Of a stretch of 64,000 nt of DNA, positions 1 through 9,108 are shown piece by piece (the stretch's first letter is position 1; every line of letters begins with the position of its first letter). Below the pieces are notes generated by a model that was given only the letters and a program-made list of their open reading frames with translations, searched no databases and had not been told where the DNA came from. This stretch comes from Rhodospirillaceae bacterium UBA1479 (lineage in GTDB: Bacteria > Pseudomonadota > Alphaproteobacteria > Rhodospirillales > Casp-alpha2), in the NCBI GenBank assembly GCA_002325375.1, contig DCRZ01000006.1, forward strand, positions 558,151 through 622,150. The letters are read 5' to 3'. Made by a program: the position numbers and the translations under genes.

Positions 1-74
1 AGAGGACCGGGCGGCACCCCGCAACCGCCCGCCGGGAGAAAACCGGCCCGGGGCGCGGAAATCCGCCGCATGCG

Positions 75-102
75 TTGACAAAGGGGGCGTAATGCCTATA
101 CT
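75..102 (+). promoter_or_regulatory. Sigma-70 type promoter for rpsD
   Basis: A perfect TTGACA (75-80) is followed after 16 bases by TATACT (97-102), a near-consensus housekeeping promoter. It leaves a leader of about 155 bases before rpsD. The leader is long enough to hold an S4 autoregulatory site, but I see no specific structure I can name. Bases 1-74 show no gene. Confidence 0.75.
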
Positions 103-267
103 CCCGCGCTTCCTTTCCGGGAACGTGGATGTCGCTGCATATCGGGCCCATCCCGCCCCCTCCTGAAGCCCATAAGGGCCAGGGAGGGATCAAGGCCTAC
201 CGGGACAACGTAGACCGCCGCGGCGATAAAAACCGGCCGCCGGCAAAGCAAAAAGGACTGATAAGTC

Positions 268-882
268 ATGTCGAAGCGTCTTGCCTCGAAGTACAAGATT
301 AACCGCCGCCTGGGCGAAAACCTTTGGGGTCGCCCGAAAAGCCCCGTCAACACCCGCGAATACGGCCCCGGCCAGCATGGTCAGCGGCGCAAGAAGCCGT
401 CCGACTTCGGCACCCAGCTGATGGCCAAACAGAAGCTGAAGGGCTACTACGGCAACATCTCGGAAAAGAAGTTCCGCAAGTATTACGCCGAAGCCTCGCG
501 CCGCAAGGGTGACACCTCGGAAAACCTGATCGGCCTGCTGGAGCGCCGCCTGGACGCCGTCGTCTATCGCATGAAATTCGTGCCGACCGTGTTCTCCGCC
601 CGCCAGTTCATCAACCACGGCCATGTGAAGGTGAACGGCAAGAAGGTCAACATCTCCTCCTATCAGGTCAGCGAAGGCGACCTTATCGAGGTCAAGGACA
701 AGTCCCGGGAAATGCCCCTGGTGCTGCTGGCCATCGAATCGTCCGAACGCGATGTGCCCGACTACATGGAAGTGAACCACAAGAAATTGGCCGGTACCTT
801 CCTGCGCACGCCGAAGCTGGCCGATGTTCCCTATCCGGTTCAGATGGAACCGAACCTGGTCATCGAATTCTATTCCCGCTAA
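268..882 (+). CDS. rpsD: 30S ribosomal protein S4
   Basis: Primary 16S rRNA-binding protein that nucleates small-subunit assembly and also acts in decoding accuracy. The 204-residue product has the usual S4 length. It begins [20 protein letters not shown], and the S4 RNA-binding domain near residues 94-155 contains [11 protein letters not shown] and the [15 protein letters not shown] signature. The N-terminal half lacks the zinc cysteines, as in the C-minus S4 type. The start has AAAAGGA seven or more bases upstream (251-257). The gene stands alone between a strong promoter and a terminator, so it is probably monocistronic. Very secure. Confidence 0.98.
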   Translation: MSKRLASKYKINRRLGENLWGRPKSPVNTREYGPGQHGQRRKKPSDFGTQLMAKQKLKGYYGNISEKKFRKYYAEASRRKGDTSENLIGLLERRLDAVVYRMKFVPTVFSARQFINHGHVKVNGKKVNISSYQVSEGDLIEVKDKSREMPLVLLAIESSERDVPDYMEVNHKKLAGTFLRTPKLADVPYPVQMEPNLVIEFYSR

Positions 883-923
883 GGGAATTTACGAATTGGC
901 GCGGTTTTCTCCGCGCCGGAAAA

Positions 924-949
924 GGGGCACCATCGGGTGCCCCTTTTTT
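924..949 (+). terminator. Rho-independent terminator of rpsD
   Basis: A perfect 8-bp stem, GGGGCACC (924-931) with GGTGCCCC (936-943), closes a 4-base loop and is followed by six T (944-949). It lies 41 bases after the rpsD stop. It also argues against any start codon before it for the next gene. Confidence 0.92.
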
Positions 950-981
950 GTCGTCCGGGGAACGGGACGGAGAGATCAGCC

Positions 982-1398
982 ATGACACCGACGGAAATCG
1001 TCGAAAGCTTCTATGCGGATGTGTGGAACCGCCGGGATTACGACCAGGCGCGGCGCATCATCGCCAAGGACTTTAGATTCCGCGGCTCCCTCGACGATGA
1101 ACGTCAGGGCGTCGAGGGCTTCATCGATTACAACAAAGGCGTTCACAAGGCGCTCGGCGGCTATACCTGCACCATCCGCGATATGATCGTGGCGGATGGG
1201 CGCGTTGCCGCCCAGATGTACTTCGAAGGCGTCCATCAGGATGACTTCTTCGGGGTGCCGGCCACGGGAAAAACGCTGCACTGGATGGGTGCCGCGTTCT
1301 TCGAGATATCGGGGGGTCAGATTCAGAGCCTCTGGGTGCTGGGTGATATTGACGGCCTGAAACGCCAATTGGGCCTGACGGAAACCGCCTGGGCGTAA
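982..1398 (+). CDS. SnoaL-like polyketide-cyclase-fold protein
   Basis: 138 residues with the SnoaL/NTF2-like pattern: an N-terminal helix with IVESFYADVWNRRDYDQARRI, then the conserved FRGSLDD, a GVEGFIDY helix, and a C-terminal strand block FFGVPATGKTLHWMGAAFFE. This is the COG5485/ester cyclase type found widely in bacteria, with no assigned substrate. I start at ATG 982, which has GGAGAG at 969-974; a longer in-frame start at 937 would lie inside the rpsD terminator. It is convergent with ahpF, and the two share a stem-loop in between. Family is fairly sure, function unknown. Confidence 0.75.
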   Translation: MTPTEIVESFYADVWNRRDYDQARRIIAKDFRFRGSLDDERQGVEGFIDYNKGVHKALGGYTCTIRDMIVADGRVAAQMYFEGVHQDDFFGVPATGKTLHWMGAAFFEISGGQIQSLWVLGDIDGLKRQLGLTETAWA

Positions 1399-1406
1399 CC
1401 GCCGGT

Positions 1407-1445
1407 CCCGCCGCCCCAGGAGCAATCCAGAGTGGGGGCGACGGG
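1407..1445. terminator. Shared stem-loop between convergent SnoaL-like gene and ahpF
   Basis: CCCGCCGCCCC (1407-1417) pairs with GGGGCGACGGG (1435-1445), 11 bp with one mismatch on the plus strand (a G-U wobble on the minus strand), and a 17-base loop. There is no T-tract on either side, so termination or mRNA 3'-end protection is inferred only from its position between two convergent stops. Confidence 0.4.
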
Positions 1446-1448
1446 AGG

Positions 1449-3038
1449 TCAGGCGGCGACCGCTTCTTCGGCGGGCGCCTGGCGGATCAGGTAGTCGAAG
1501 GCGGAGAGGGCGGATTTCGCTCCTTCGCCCATCGCGATGATGATCTGCTTGTGCGGCGTGGTCGTCGCATCGCCGGCGGCGAAGATGCCGGGGACGGAGG
1601 TCTCGCCCCGTTGATTGACCTCGATCTCACCGCGCGGGCTCAGGTCCAAGGCACCCTTCAGCCATTCCGTATTGGGCACCAGGCCGATCTGCACGAAGAT
1701 GCCTTCCAACTCGACCGTATGGGACTGCTCGGTCGCCCGGTCCTGATACGTCAGGCCGGTGACCTTGCCGCCGTCGCCCCGCACTTCCGTGGTCAGGGCC
1801 TGGGTGATGACGGTGACGTTGGCCAGGCTGCGCAGTTTGCGTTGCAGAACCTCGTCCGCGCGCAATTGCTTGTCGAACTCGATCAGGGTGACATGGGCGA
1901 CGATGCCGGCAAGGTCGATCGCCGCTTCGACGCCCGAATTTCCGCCGCCGATCACGGCCACGCGCTTGCCCTTGAACAGGGGGCCGTCGCAGTGCGGGCA
2001 GTAGGCGACACCACGGTTTCGGTATTCGTCCTCACCGGGTACGTTCATCTGCCGCCAGCGGGCTCCCGGGCTCAGCACGATCGACCGGGCATCCAGCGTG
2101 GCGCCGCTTTCCAGGGTGATCCGGTGCAGGCCGCCCGGCTGCGTGGCCGGCGTCAATGCCGTCGCGCGCTGCAGGTTCATGATGTCGACGTCGTAATCCC
2201 GCACATGGGCCTCCAATGACGCCGCCAGGGCGGGGCCTTCGGTATGGGGCACGGAGATGAAGTTCTCGATCGCCATGGTGTCCAGCACCTGGCCGCCGAA
2301 CCGTTCCGACGCGACGCCCGTGCGGATGCCCTTGCGCGCGGCATAGACCGCGGCCGCGGCACCGGCCGGGCCGCCGCCGACGATCAGCATGTCGAACGGT
2401 TCCTTGGCGTCGATGGCTTCGGCGGCGCGGTCGGCGGCCCCCGTGTCGATCTTGGCCAGGATCTGTTCCAGTTCCATGCGTCCCTGGGCGAAGGGCTCGC
2501 CGTTCAGGTAGACCGAGGGCACGGCCATGACCTTGCGGGCCTCGACCTCGTCCGGGAACAGGCCGCCGTCGATGGCGACATGGCTGACGCCCGGGTTGAA
2601 CACGGCCATCACGTTCAGCGCCTGGACCACGTCGGGGCAGTTCTGACAGGACAGGGAGAAATAGGTTTCGAAATGGAACTCACCGCTCAGGCCCTTGACC
2701 TGTTCCAGGACCTCGGGGGCGACCTTGGGCGGGTGGCCGCCCGAATGCAGCAGGGCCAGCACCAGGGAGGTGAATTCGTGGCCCAGCGGGATGCCGGCGA
2801 AGCGCAGGCCCGTTTCCGCGCCGCCGCGCAGGATCGTGAAGGACGGCACGCGGTCGTCGGCTTCCGCACCTTCGGCGCGCCGCCAGGAGACTTTGTCCGA
2901 CAATTGGGCGATATCGCCCAGCAGGGTTTCCAGGTCCCCCGACGCCTTGACGTCGTTCAGGGTGGCGACGAGCTCGATGGGCTCGCGCAAATTCTCCAGA
3001 TAGCCTTTCAGCTGGGTCTTCAGGGTCTCGTCCAACAT
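1449..3038 (-). CDS. ahpF: Alkyl hydroperoxide reductase subunit F (disulfide reductase)
   Basis: FAD- and NAD(P)H-dependent flavoprotein that re-reduces AhpC. At 529 residues it has the full AhpF architecture. Two fused thioredoxin folds at the N-terminus carry the redox pair CQNC (131-134), followed by a thioredoxin-reductase-like part with the FAD motif GGGPAG (221-226), the pair CPHC (347-350), a second Rossmann motif GGGNSG, and the terminal [10 protein letters not shown] flavin motif. It lies 123 bases downstream of ahpC in the same direction, with a strong stem-loop in the gap. Very secure. Confidence 0.97.
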   Translation of the reverse strand: MLDETLKTQLKGYLENLREPIELVATLNDVKASGDLETLLGDIAQLSDKVSWRRAEGAEADDRVPSFTILRGGAETGLRFAGIPLGHEFTSLVLALLHSGGHPPKVAPEVLEQVKGLSGEFHFETYFSLSCQNCPDVVQALNVMAVFNPGVSHVAIDGGLFPDEVEARKVMAVPSVYLNGEPFAQGRMELEQILAKIDTGAADRAAEAIDAKEPFDMLIVGGGPAGAAAAVYAARKGIRTGVASERFGGQVLDTMAIENFISVPHTEGPALAASLEAHVRDYDVDIMNLQRATALTPATQPGGLHRITLESGATLDARSIVLSPGARWRQMNVPGEDEYRNRGVAYCPHCDGPLFKGKRVAVIGGGNSGVEAAIDLAGIVAHVTLIEFDKQLRADEVLQRKLRSLANVTVITQALTTEVRGDGGKVTGLTYQDRATEQSHTVELEGIFVQIGLVPNTEWLKGALDLSPRGEIEVNQRGETSVPGIFAAGDATTTPHKQIIIAMGEGAKSALSAFDYLIRQAPAEEAVAA

Positions 3039-3105
3039 GGTCCTGTCTTTCGTTCTTTAAATTTGCGTCTGGGGTCGTTTCTTCGTGTCGCGGGGCCCGG
3101 CGGAC

Positions 3106-3145
3106 GGGACGCGTCGCCCCTAAGGAGGAGAGGGGAGACGCGCCC
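3106..3145 (-). other. Intercistronic stem-loop between ahpC and ahpF
   Basis: GGGACGCGTCGCCCC (3106-3120) and GGGGAGACGCGCCC (3132-3145) form a long GC-rich stem with one small internal irregularity and an 11-base loop. No T-run follows on the minus strand. Its likely role, by inference, is to stabilise the ahpC message or reduce read-through into ahpF, giving more AhpC than AhpF. Confidence 0.5.
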
Positions 3146-3161
3146 GCTTGCCGGATCGGGC

Positions 3162-3725
3162 TTAGATCTTGCCGACCAGCTGCAGGGAGGGGGCTAGCGT
3201 TTCAGCGCCTTCTTCCCATTTCGCCGGGCAGACTTCATCCGGATGGGCCCGCACGTACTGGGCGGCCTTGATCTTGCGCAGAAGCTCGGTCGCGTTACGG
3301 CCGACGCCTTCGGAGGTCACCTCGACGATCTGGATCACGCCGTCCGGGTCGACCACGAAGGTGCCGCGATCGGCGAGGCCCTGGCCTTCGCGCATCACCT
3401 CGAAGTTGCGGGTGATGGTGCCGGTCGGATCGCCGACCATGGGGAAGGCGATCTTGCCGATGGCGGGCGAGGAATCGTGCCAGGCCTTGTGCGAGAAATG
3501 GGTGTCGGTGGAGACCGAATAGATCTCGACGCCCATGTTCTGGAATTCGGCGTAGTTGTCGGCCAGATCTTCGAGCTCGGTCGGGCAGACGAAGGTGAAG
3601 TCGGCCGGATAGAAGAAGAAGACGGCCCATTTGTCTTTCACGTCGGCGTCGGTGACGGTGATGAACTTGCCGTCCTTGAAGGCTTCGGCCTTGAACGGCT
3701 TCATTTCGGTATTGATGAGAGACAT
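3162..3725 (-). CDS. ahpC: Alkyl hydroperoxide reductase subunit C (peroxiredoxin)
   Basis: Typical 2-Cys peroxiredoxin that reduces H2O2, organic peroxides and peroxynitrite. The 187-residue product has the peroxidatic Cys47 in [14 protein letters not shown] and the resolving Cys166 in [11 protein letters not shown], matching the E. coli AhpC layout. I start at [11 protein letters not shown] (3725), with GGAG just upstream; an in-frame ATG 11 codons earlier lacks this and departs from the family. First gene of an ahpCF unit. The upstream DNA is AT-rich and contains a dyad, probably for an oxidative-stress or iron regulator that I cannot identify. Confidence 0.97.
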   Translation of the reverse strand: MSLINTEMKPFKAEAFKDGKFITVTDADVKDKWAVFFFYPADFTFVCPTELEDLADNYAEFQNMGVEIYSVSTDTHFSHKAWHDSSPAIGKIAFPMVGDPTGTITRNFEVMREGQGLADRGTFVVDPDGVIQIVEVTSEGVGRNATELLRKIKAAQYVRAHPDEVCPAKWEEGAETLAPSLQLVGKI

Positions 3726-3804
3726 ATCGGCTCCGTTGGTTGGTGTTGTTGGGTACACCCCCTAGATAGCCAAATGCGAATGACTATTAAAATGAATTTA
3801 CTGA

Positions 3805-3836
3805 TTAAATTAAATCGGAAAATACGATTAATTTAA
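3805..3836 (-). promoter_or_regulatory. AT-rich inverted repeat upstream of ahpC
   Basis: TTAAATTAAATCG (3805-3817) is mirrored by CGATTAATTTAA (3825-3836), differing by one extra A. It sits about 80 bases upstream of ahpC in a stretch (3775-3842) far richer in A/T than its surroundings. It does not match the OxyR spacing I know. Probably an operator or upstream activating site; the regulator is unknown. Confidence 0.45.
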
Positions 3837-3903
3837 ATTTCAAAGGTCAAAATGGCGATTTTGAAGCTGGGCGGGCGGCGAGAGCCACGAATGGATACCC
3901 AAA

Positions 3904-3928
3904 CGAAAAGGACCGCCAAACGGCGGCC
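3904..3928 (-). terminator. Terminator of the purL-bolA-grxD run
   Basis: Read on the minus strand, GGGCCGCC, loop GTTT and GGCGGTCC form an 8-bp stem with one G-U pair, followed by four T. It lies about 80 bases beyond the grxD stop and before the ahpC promoter region, so it separates the two units. Confidence 0.75.
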
Positions 3929-4005
3929 CTTCCCTCAAGCCCTCCCTGGAAACTCGGGGGCCTCATTTTTATGGGGTGATTAAACCCGGACAAATAAGAC
4001 GAAAT

Positions 4006-4341
4006 TCAAGCGGCGTTTTCAATGCCTTTTTCGTCCAGCAGCTGCTTCAGCTCGCCGGTCTCAAACATTTCCCGGATGATGTCGCAGCCGCCGACGAATT
4101 CGCCCTTCACGTAAAGCTGGGGGATGGTCGGCCAGTTGGTGTAGGCCTTGATGCCCTCGCGAATCTCCATGTCGTCCAGGACATTGACGCCCTTGAACTT
4201 GACGCCGATGGTCGACAGCGCCTGCACCACGGCGGCGGAAAAACCGCACTGCGGGAACATGGGCGTGCCCTTCATGAACAGCACCACGTCGTTGTCGTCT
4301 ACTTCCTGCTTGATCTGGGCGAAAACGGGATTCTCGCTCAT
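4006..4341 (-). CDS. grxD: Monothiol glutaredoxin, Grx4/GrxD type
   Basis: Binds a glutathione-coordinated [2Fe-2S] cluster, usually as a homodimer or with BolA, and serves in iron-sulfur trafficking. The 111-residue protein has the diagnostic monothiol motif CGFS with Cys32, preceded by VVLFMKGTPMFPQ, and the glutathione-binding WPTIPQLYVKGEFVGGCDI block. The start at 4341 has AAAGGA upstream; the longer frame adds ten untypical residues. The bolA gene directly upstream encodes its usual partner, which supports the call. Confidence 0.96.
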   Translation of the reverse strand: MSENPVFAQIKQEVDDNDVVLFMKGTPMFPQCGFSAAVVQALSTIGVKFKGVNVLDDMEIREGIKAYTNWPTIPQLYVKGEFVGGCDIIREMFETGELKQLLDEKGIENAA

Positions 4342-4406
4342 CTGTATGTCCTTTCGTTGGGCCCGGGGCAAAATTTCCGGGCGAATCTCCTGAGACGGCC
4401 TGGAGT

Positions 4407-4643
4407 TCAGCCGGCCGGGGCCGATGTCTGCAGGGCAAGGGCGTGCAATTCGTTGCCCATGCGGCCCTGAAGCGCCTGATAGACCATCTGGTGCTGCTGA
4501 ACGCGGGATTTGCCCCGGAAGGCTTCGGACACCACGACGGCGAGGTAATGATCCCCGTCACCGCGCAGGTCTTCAATGGTCACCTCCGCGCCCGGAATTC
4601 CGTCCCGGATAAGCGTTTCGATCTCGCCTGCGGCCATGGCCAT
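4407..4643 (-). CDS. BolA family protein
   Basis: Small (78 residues) partner of monothiol glutaredoxins in Fe-S cluster handling. The pattern is typical: an N-terminal helix IETLIRDGIPGAEVTIEDLRGDGDHY, then VVVSEAFRGKSRVQQHQMVYQAL, in which the conserved F-GKS-V-QH-VY residues are visible, and a C-terminal NELHALALQT. It lies between purL and grxD on the same strand. A second in-frame ATG two codons downstream is possible as the start. This alphaproteobacterial form is nearer to BolA2/IbaG than to E. coli BolA. Confidence 0.93.
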   Translation of the reverse strand: MAMAAGEIETLIRDGIPGAEVTIEDLRGDGDHYLAVVVSEAFRGKSRVQQHQMVYQALQGRMGNELHALALQTSAPAG

Positions 4644-4743
4644 GGTTGGGTCCCCAAATTCAGCAATCCATTGGGTGAAGATATGGCGTGCCTACGGCCT
4701 AAGGTCAACAGTCCGAGTGCGTGGAAATTCCGCCGCCGCCGCC

Positions 4744-6948
4744 TTAGGGCTGAGCCATATAGGCCGGCATCCAGCTTTCGTGGACGGTTCGCAGGTCCGT
4801 CAGGGCGGTCGCGCCATGGCCGTCAACGATGATCTCGCCGCCGCCGCAGCTGCCGAGGACCAACGCCGGTACGCCCGTGTCGCGGGCGGCGGCGGCAAGC
4901 TGTGCCGCGTCGCTGGTGGTGACCAGATAGCGTCCCTGATCCTCGCCGAACAGGAAGGCGGTGGCATTGACGACGTCCGGCAGGGTGATCTGGGCCCCCA
5001 GGTCGCCCGAGAGCGCCATTTCCGTGAGTGCCACCAGCAGCCCGCCGTCGGACAGGTCGTGGCAGGCCGTGATCTGGCCGGCCTCAATCAAGGAGCGCAC
5101 GAAATCACCGGTCCGCCGCTCGGCCCCCAGGTTGACCGGGGGCGGCGATCCGGCCTCGCGGCCTTCGATCTCGCGCAGGTAGAGGGATTGACCCAGATGG
5201 CCCTTGGTTTCGCCGATCAGGACCAGGGTCTGGCCTTCGCCGGGCAGGGCGGCACCGACCCGCTTGGCCGCGTCCTGCAGCAGGCCGACGCCGCCGATGG
5301 TGGGCGTCGGGGGGATGCCCGTGCCGTTGGTTTCGTTGTACAGCGACACGTTGCCCGAGACGACGGGGAAGTCGAGCGCCACGCAGGCCTCGCGGATGCC
5401 TTCGATGCAGCCCACGAACTGGCCCATGATTTCCGGGCGTTCGGGGTTGCCGAAGTTCATGTTGTCGGTGATGGCGATGGGCTTGGCGCCGACGGCGACC
5501 AAGTTGCGCCAGGCTTCGGCCACGGCCTGGCGGCCGCCCTCGACGGGGTCGGCCAGGCAATAGCGCGGCGTGCAGTCGGACGTCATGGCCAGCGCCTTCT
5601 TGGTGCCGTGCACGCGCACGACGCCAGCGTCGCCTCCAGGTCTGCCAATCGTGTCGCCCATGACCATGTGGTCGTACTGTTCCCAAATCCAGCGCTTGGA
5701 CGCCAGATGGGGGCAGCCCATCAGGGTCTTGAGGGCGTCCAGCGGGGCGATGTCCTTCGTCAGGTCGGCCGGGGTGATTTCCGCCTGCTTCGGCGTCGGC
5801 ACCCAGGGCCGGTCGTATTCGGGGCTGGCCAGGGCCAGGGGGTCGATCGGCAGGTCGGCGACGATCTCACCCTTGTGGCGCAGCACCATGTGCCCCGTGT
5901 CGGTCAGCTTGCCGACCACGGCGAAGTCCAGTTCCCACTTGTCGAAAATCTTGCGGGCGTCGTCCTCGCGCCCGGGCTTGAGCACCAGCAGCATGCGCTC
6001 CTGGCTTTCCGACAGCATCATTTCATAGGCCGTCATGCCCTGTTCGCGCTGCGGCACCTGGTCCAGGTCCAGTTCGACCCCGGTGCCGCCCTTGGACGCC
6101 ATCTCGAAGCTGCTTGAGGTCAGCCCTGCCGCCCCCATGTCCTGGATGGCGACGATCATGTCCGTGGCCATCAGCTCCAGACAGGCTTCGATCAGCAGCT
6201 TTTCCGTGAACGGGTCGCCGACCTGAACGGTCGGGCGCTTTTCGTCGGAATCGTCGGTGAATTCGGCCGACGCCATGGTCGCGCCGTGGATGCCGTCGCG
6301 TCCGGTCTTGGACCCCACATAGATGATCGGATTGCCGATGCCCGTGGCGGCGGAATAGAAAATCTTGTCCTGGTCGGCGACGCCCACGGTCATGGCGTTG
6401 ACCAGGATGTTGCCGTTGTAGCCCGGGTGGAATTCGCATTCGCCGCCCACGGTCGGCACGCCGACGCAGTTGCCGTAACCGCCAACGCCCGCCACCACGC
6501 CCGCCACCAGATGGCGGGTCTTGGGATGATCGGGCGATCCGAAGCGCAGCGCGTTCAGATTGGCCACGGGCCGGGCCCCCATGGTGAACACGTCACGCAG
6601 AATGCCGCCCACGCCGGTCGCCGCCCCTTGATAGGGTTCGATGAAGCTGGGGTGGTTGTGGCTTTCCATCTTGAAGATGGCCGCCTGGCCGTCGCCGATG
6701 TCGACCACGCCCGCGTTCTCACCGGGTCCGCAGATCACGCGCGTGCCTTCGGTCGGCAAGGTTTTCAGCCATTTTTTCGAGGATTTGTAGGAGCAATGCT
6801 CCGACCACATGACGGAAAAGATGCCCAGTTCCGTCAGGTTCGGCGCGCGGCCGAGGATTTCCAGAACCTTTTCGTACTCGGCAGGGCTCAGGCCGTGCTC
6901 GGCGACGATTTCAGGCGTGATTTCCGGGGAATTCTGGGGAGCGTTCAT
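4744..6948 (-). CDS. purL: Phosphoribosylformylglycinamidine synthase, subunit PurL
   Basis: Converts FGAR to FGAM with ATP and ammonia supplied by PurQ; works as a PurL-PurQ-PurS complex. At 734 residues this is the small PurL of the three-subunit system. It starts [20 protein letters not shown] and shows the N-terminal [14 protein letters not shown] motif, the ATP-binding [14 protein letters not shown] region, and two AIRS-type halves ([15 protein letters not shown] and [13 protein letters not shown]). PurQ and PurS are encoded 5.5 kb upstream on the same strand, an unusual separation. Confidence 0.98.
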   Translation of the reverse strand: MNAPQNSPEITPEIVAEHGLSPAEYEKVLEILGRAPNLTELGIFSVMWSEHCSYKSSKKWLKTLPTEGTRVICGPGENAGVVDIGDGQAAIFKMESHNHPSFIEPYQGAATGVGGILRDVFTMGARPVANLNALRFGSPDHPKTRHLVAGVVAGVGGYGNCVGVPTVGGECEFHPGYNGNILVNAMTVGVADQDKIFYSAATGIGNPIIYVGSKTGRDGIHGATMASAEFTDDSDEKRPTVQVGDPFTEKLLIEACLELMATDMIVAIQDMGAAGLTSSSFEMASKGGTGVELDLDQVPQREQGMTAYEMMLSESQERMLLVLKPGREDDARKIFDKWELDFAVVGKLTDTGHMVLRHKGEIVADLPIDPLALASPEYDRPWVPTPKQAEITPADLTKDIAPLDALKTLMGCPHLASKRWIWEQYDHMVMGDTIGRPGGDAGVVRVHGTKKALAMTSDCTPRYCLADPVEGGRQAVAEAWRNLVAVGAKPIAITDNMNFGNPERPEIMGQFVGCIEGIREACVALDFPVVSGNVSLYNETNGTGIPPTPTIGGVGLLQDAAKRVGAALPGEGQTLVLIGETKGHLGQSLYLREIEGREAGSPPPVNLGAERRTGDFVRSLIEAGQITACHDLSDGGLLVALTEMALSGDLGAQITLPDVVNATAFLFGEDQGRYLVTTSDAAQLAAAARDTGVPALVLGSCGGGEIIVDGHGATALTDLRTVHESWMPAYMAQP

Positions 6949-7041
6949 GGCCGACTTCTTAGCAAATCCCCGGCGTTTGGCAATGTTTTATCGGCCCGGA
7001 GGGGGCCAACGGCGGGGATTCCCGTGATTAATTCACGGCGC

Positions 7042-7830
7042 CTAGCGCCAAGGCCGCCGCACCGGTGGGGTTTCGGACCGGCGCAGACGGATTTTCGGGC
7101 TGTCCGTGGCCGTTGCCGGTACCGGTCTGCCGCCGATCCCGGCCAGCAGTGAAACGTCCTTGCGCTTGAAGAAGGGCACCAGGACCATGCCGGCGACCGC
7201 CCCGCCGATATGCGCCCAGAAGGCGACACCGCCGCCGCTGCTGGGGGTCCCGGCGGCGTTGACGAATTGCAGACCGATCCAGGCGGCAAGCGCAATCCCC
7301 GCCGGCACGGGCACGACGCGCACGAAGATGAGAATCCAGATCAGCACGTTGATCCGCGCCGTCGGATGCAGCAGCAGATAGGCCCCCATGACCCCGGAGA
7401 TGGCGCCCGATGCGCCGACCAATGGCACGGTCGATCCGGTGTCGATCAGCATATGGGTCCCGACGGCGGCCAGGCCGCAGACCAGATAGAAGATCAGAAA
7501 ACGGACATGGCCCATGCAGTCCTCGACATTGTCGCCGAGAATCCAGAGGTAGAGCATGTTGCCGATCAGATGGATCCAGCCGCCGTGCATGAACATGGAG
7601 GTCAACAGGGTCATTTCCGCGGGAATCCAGGACAGCTCCGGCGACAGGGTTCGTTCGCCGAACACCACGGCGGGGATGGTGCCCAGCGCATAGACCGCTT
7701 CCTGGGCGCTTCGGGGGTCCAGGCTTGCCTGCCACAGGAATACGGCGACGCAGGCCGCGATCAGGGCCACGGTCACGTATTGAAAGGAAATGCGGTGCCG
7801 GGGATTGGAATCGGATATCGGCAGCAGCAT
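7042..7830 (-). CDS. Rhomboid family intramembrane serine protease
   Basis: Polytopic inner-membrane protease that cleaves substrates within or next to the bilayer. The 262-residue protein shows the family signature HGGWIHLIGNMLYLWILG (82-99), the catalytic GASG with Ser141, and the catalytic His207 in FWAHIGGAVAG. The Ser-His dyad is therefore intact. At least six hydrophobic segments are visible, and the C-terminus is a short basic cytoplasmic tail. It lies between purL and a divergently placed oxygenase gene. Its substrate is not predictable. Confidence 0.93.
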   Translation of the reverse strand: MLLPISDSNPRHRISFQYVTVALIAACVAVFLWQASLDPRSAQEAVYALGTIPAVVFGERTLSPELSWIPAEMTLLTSMFMHGGWIHLIGNMLYLWILGDNVEDCMGHVRFLIFYLVCGLAAVGTHMLIDTGSTVPLVGASGAISGVMGAYLLLHPTARINVLIWILIFVRVVPVPAGIALAAWIGLQFVNAAGTPSSGGGVAFWAHIGGAVAGMVLVPFFKRKDVSLLAGIGGRPVPATATDSPKIRLRRSETPPVRRPWR

Positions 7831-7947
7831 GGAATGGCGGTCTCCTCGGGACGGGCGGCGGGGCCCTTCAGCGGTACGTGCCGATTATGGCCAAAGCCGG
7901 GCGTCCCGACCAGCATGCGGGTTTCGTGTGGTCCGCACGTAAACCTG

Positions 7948-7979
7948 TTGTCCCCGGGGGGCGTCAGATTGTATACAAT
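7948..7979 (+). promoter_or_regulatory. Promoter overlapped by a GntR/FadR-type operator palindrome
   Basis: ATTGTATACAAT (7968-7979) is a perfect 12-bp palindrome 74 bases upstream of the oxygenase gene. TTGTATACAA is a common core for FCD-subfamily GntR regulators. The TATACA inside it (7972-7977) can act as -10, with TTGTCC (7948-7953) as -35 at 18-base spacing, so a bound repressor would block the polymerase. No GntR gene is in this window. Confidence 0.6.
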
Positions 7980-8053
7980 GTGCCGCCAAGCCGCCCGGGG
8001 CTGCCCTGCCCCGAAAATCCCCGTGAGCGGCGAAAATTAGGAGATAAGCAGCC

Positions 8054-9079
8054 ATGACCGAGATCCTGCGCACGCCCGTGACCGACGCCTCCGCCTGGCG
8101 CGGGTCGGATTATCCCGATGCCGCGGTATGGACCCTGACGCTGACCGAGGGTCATGTCGCCGAACTGGCCACGGCCCTGGCGGCGGTCAAGGCGGCGGGC
8201 GGAACCCTCGGCTTCGCGCGCGAGGACTTTCCCCTGCCGACCCTGGGGCCGGTGCTTGACGAGGTGTCCGACGAAATCCAGTACGGCCGGGGATTTCAAG
8301 TGATCCGGGGGCTCGATCCCCAACGTTTCGCGCTGGACGACTTGAAGATGGTCCTGTGGGGGATCGGCCAGTATCTGGGCATCGGCATCATCCAGAACAA
8401 GCAGGGCGAGCTGATCGGCCAGGTCATGGACCATGGCGACAAGTTTGAGGGCAAGGACCCCTATCTGTCGGGCGTGCGTTTCTACCGCACCTCGCTGGAC
8501 CTGCCGCCCCATACGGACAGCTGCGACGTGGTCGGCCTGATGTGCGTGCGCCGGGCTAAGACGGGGGGCGAAAGCTCCGTGGTTTCGGCAACGACGATCT
8601 ACAACGAAATCCTCAACACCCGCCCGGACCTGATCGAGCCCCTGTGCGGCGGGTTCTACGTCGATCTGGCGTCTAAGACGGGCAACATGACGGAAGTCAC
8701 CCAACAGCGCATTCCCGTGTTCGCTTATTACGAAGGTGCCCTGGCCTGCCGCTACAACAAGCGCCAGCTTGAACTGGGCGCCGAGAAATCGGGCCATCCC
8801 CTGACGCCTCTGCAACAGGAAGCCATCGATTATTTCCGCGAACTGTCGGTCCGCCCCGACCTGCGCCTGGACATGATGCTGGAGCCGGGGGACTTTCAGA
8901 TCCTCAACAACCGCACGACCCTGCATTCCCGCCAGGAGTTCGTGGACCACGCCGAGGCCGATCAGAAGCGCCTGATGCTGCGCATCTGGATGATCACCCC
9001 GGACGGCCGCCCGGTGGCGCCGGAAATGCTGAACCTGCTCAACACCGGCCCCCGGGGCGGTGTCGCGGCCCAGCAATAG
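8054..9079 (+). CDS. TauD/TfdA-family Fe(II)/2-oxoglutarate-dependent oxygenase
   Basis: 341 residues with the iron facial triad His153-x-Asp155 (LPPHTDSCDVV) and His291 (RTTLHSRQEF), plus the 2-oxoglutarate-binding Arg in RLMLRIWM near the C-terminus. This is the clavaminate-synthase-like branch (PF02668), whose members hydroxylate small acids or amino acids. The start has AGGAG at 8039-8043. It is followed 29 bases later by an MmgE/PrpD gene, probably one operon under the palindromic operator, so the pair likely acts on one organic acid. Substrate unknown. Confidence 0.85.
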   Translation: MTEILRTPVTDASAWRGSDYPDAAVWTLTLTEGHVAELATALAAVKAAGGTLGFAREDFPLPTLGPVLDEVSDEIQYGRGFQVIRGLDPQRFALDDLKMVLWGIGQYLGIGIIQNKQGELIGQVMDHGDKFEGKDPYLSGVRFYRTSLDLPPHTDSCDVVGLMCVRRAKTGGESSVVSATTIYNEILNTRPDLIEPLCGGFYVDLASKTGNMTEVTQQRIPVFAYYEGALACRYNKRQLELGAEKSGHPLTPLQQEAIDYFRELSVRPDLRLDMMLEPGDFQILNNRTTLHSRQEFVDHAEADQKRLMLRIWMITPDGRPVAPEMLNLLNTGPRGGVAAQQ

Positions 9080-9108
9080 GGACGTACCAAGTGAAGGATG
9101 GAGACGTG

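Noticed and set aside
937..981. Upstream start for the SnoaL-like gene
   Set aside because: It would begin inside the rpsD terminator; ATG 982 has a good ribosome-binding site.
2244..3197. Long plus-strand frame opposite ahpF
   Set aside because: It is a shadow of ahpF caused by third-position GC bias; the ahpF motifs are unambiguous.
3740..3790. OxyR box upstream of ahpC
   Set aside because: ATAG and CTAT elements are present on the minus strand, but their spacing does not match the four-part OxyR site.
9091..9108. GTG start for the MmgE/PrpD gene at 9091
   Set aside because: ATG 9109 has a better placed ribosome-binding site, although the GTG cannot be excluded.
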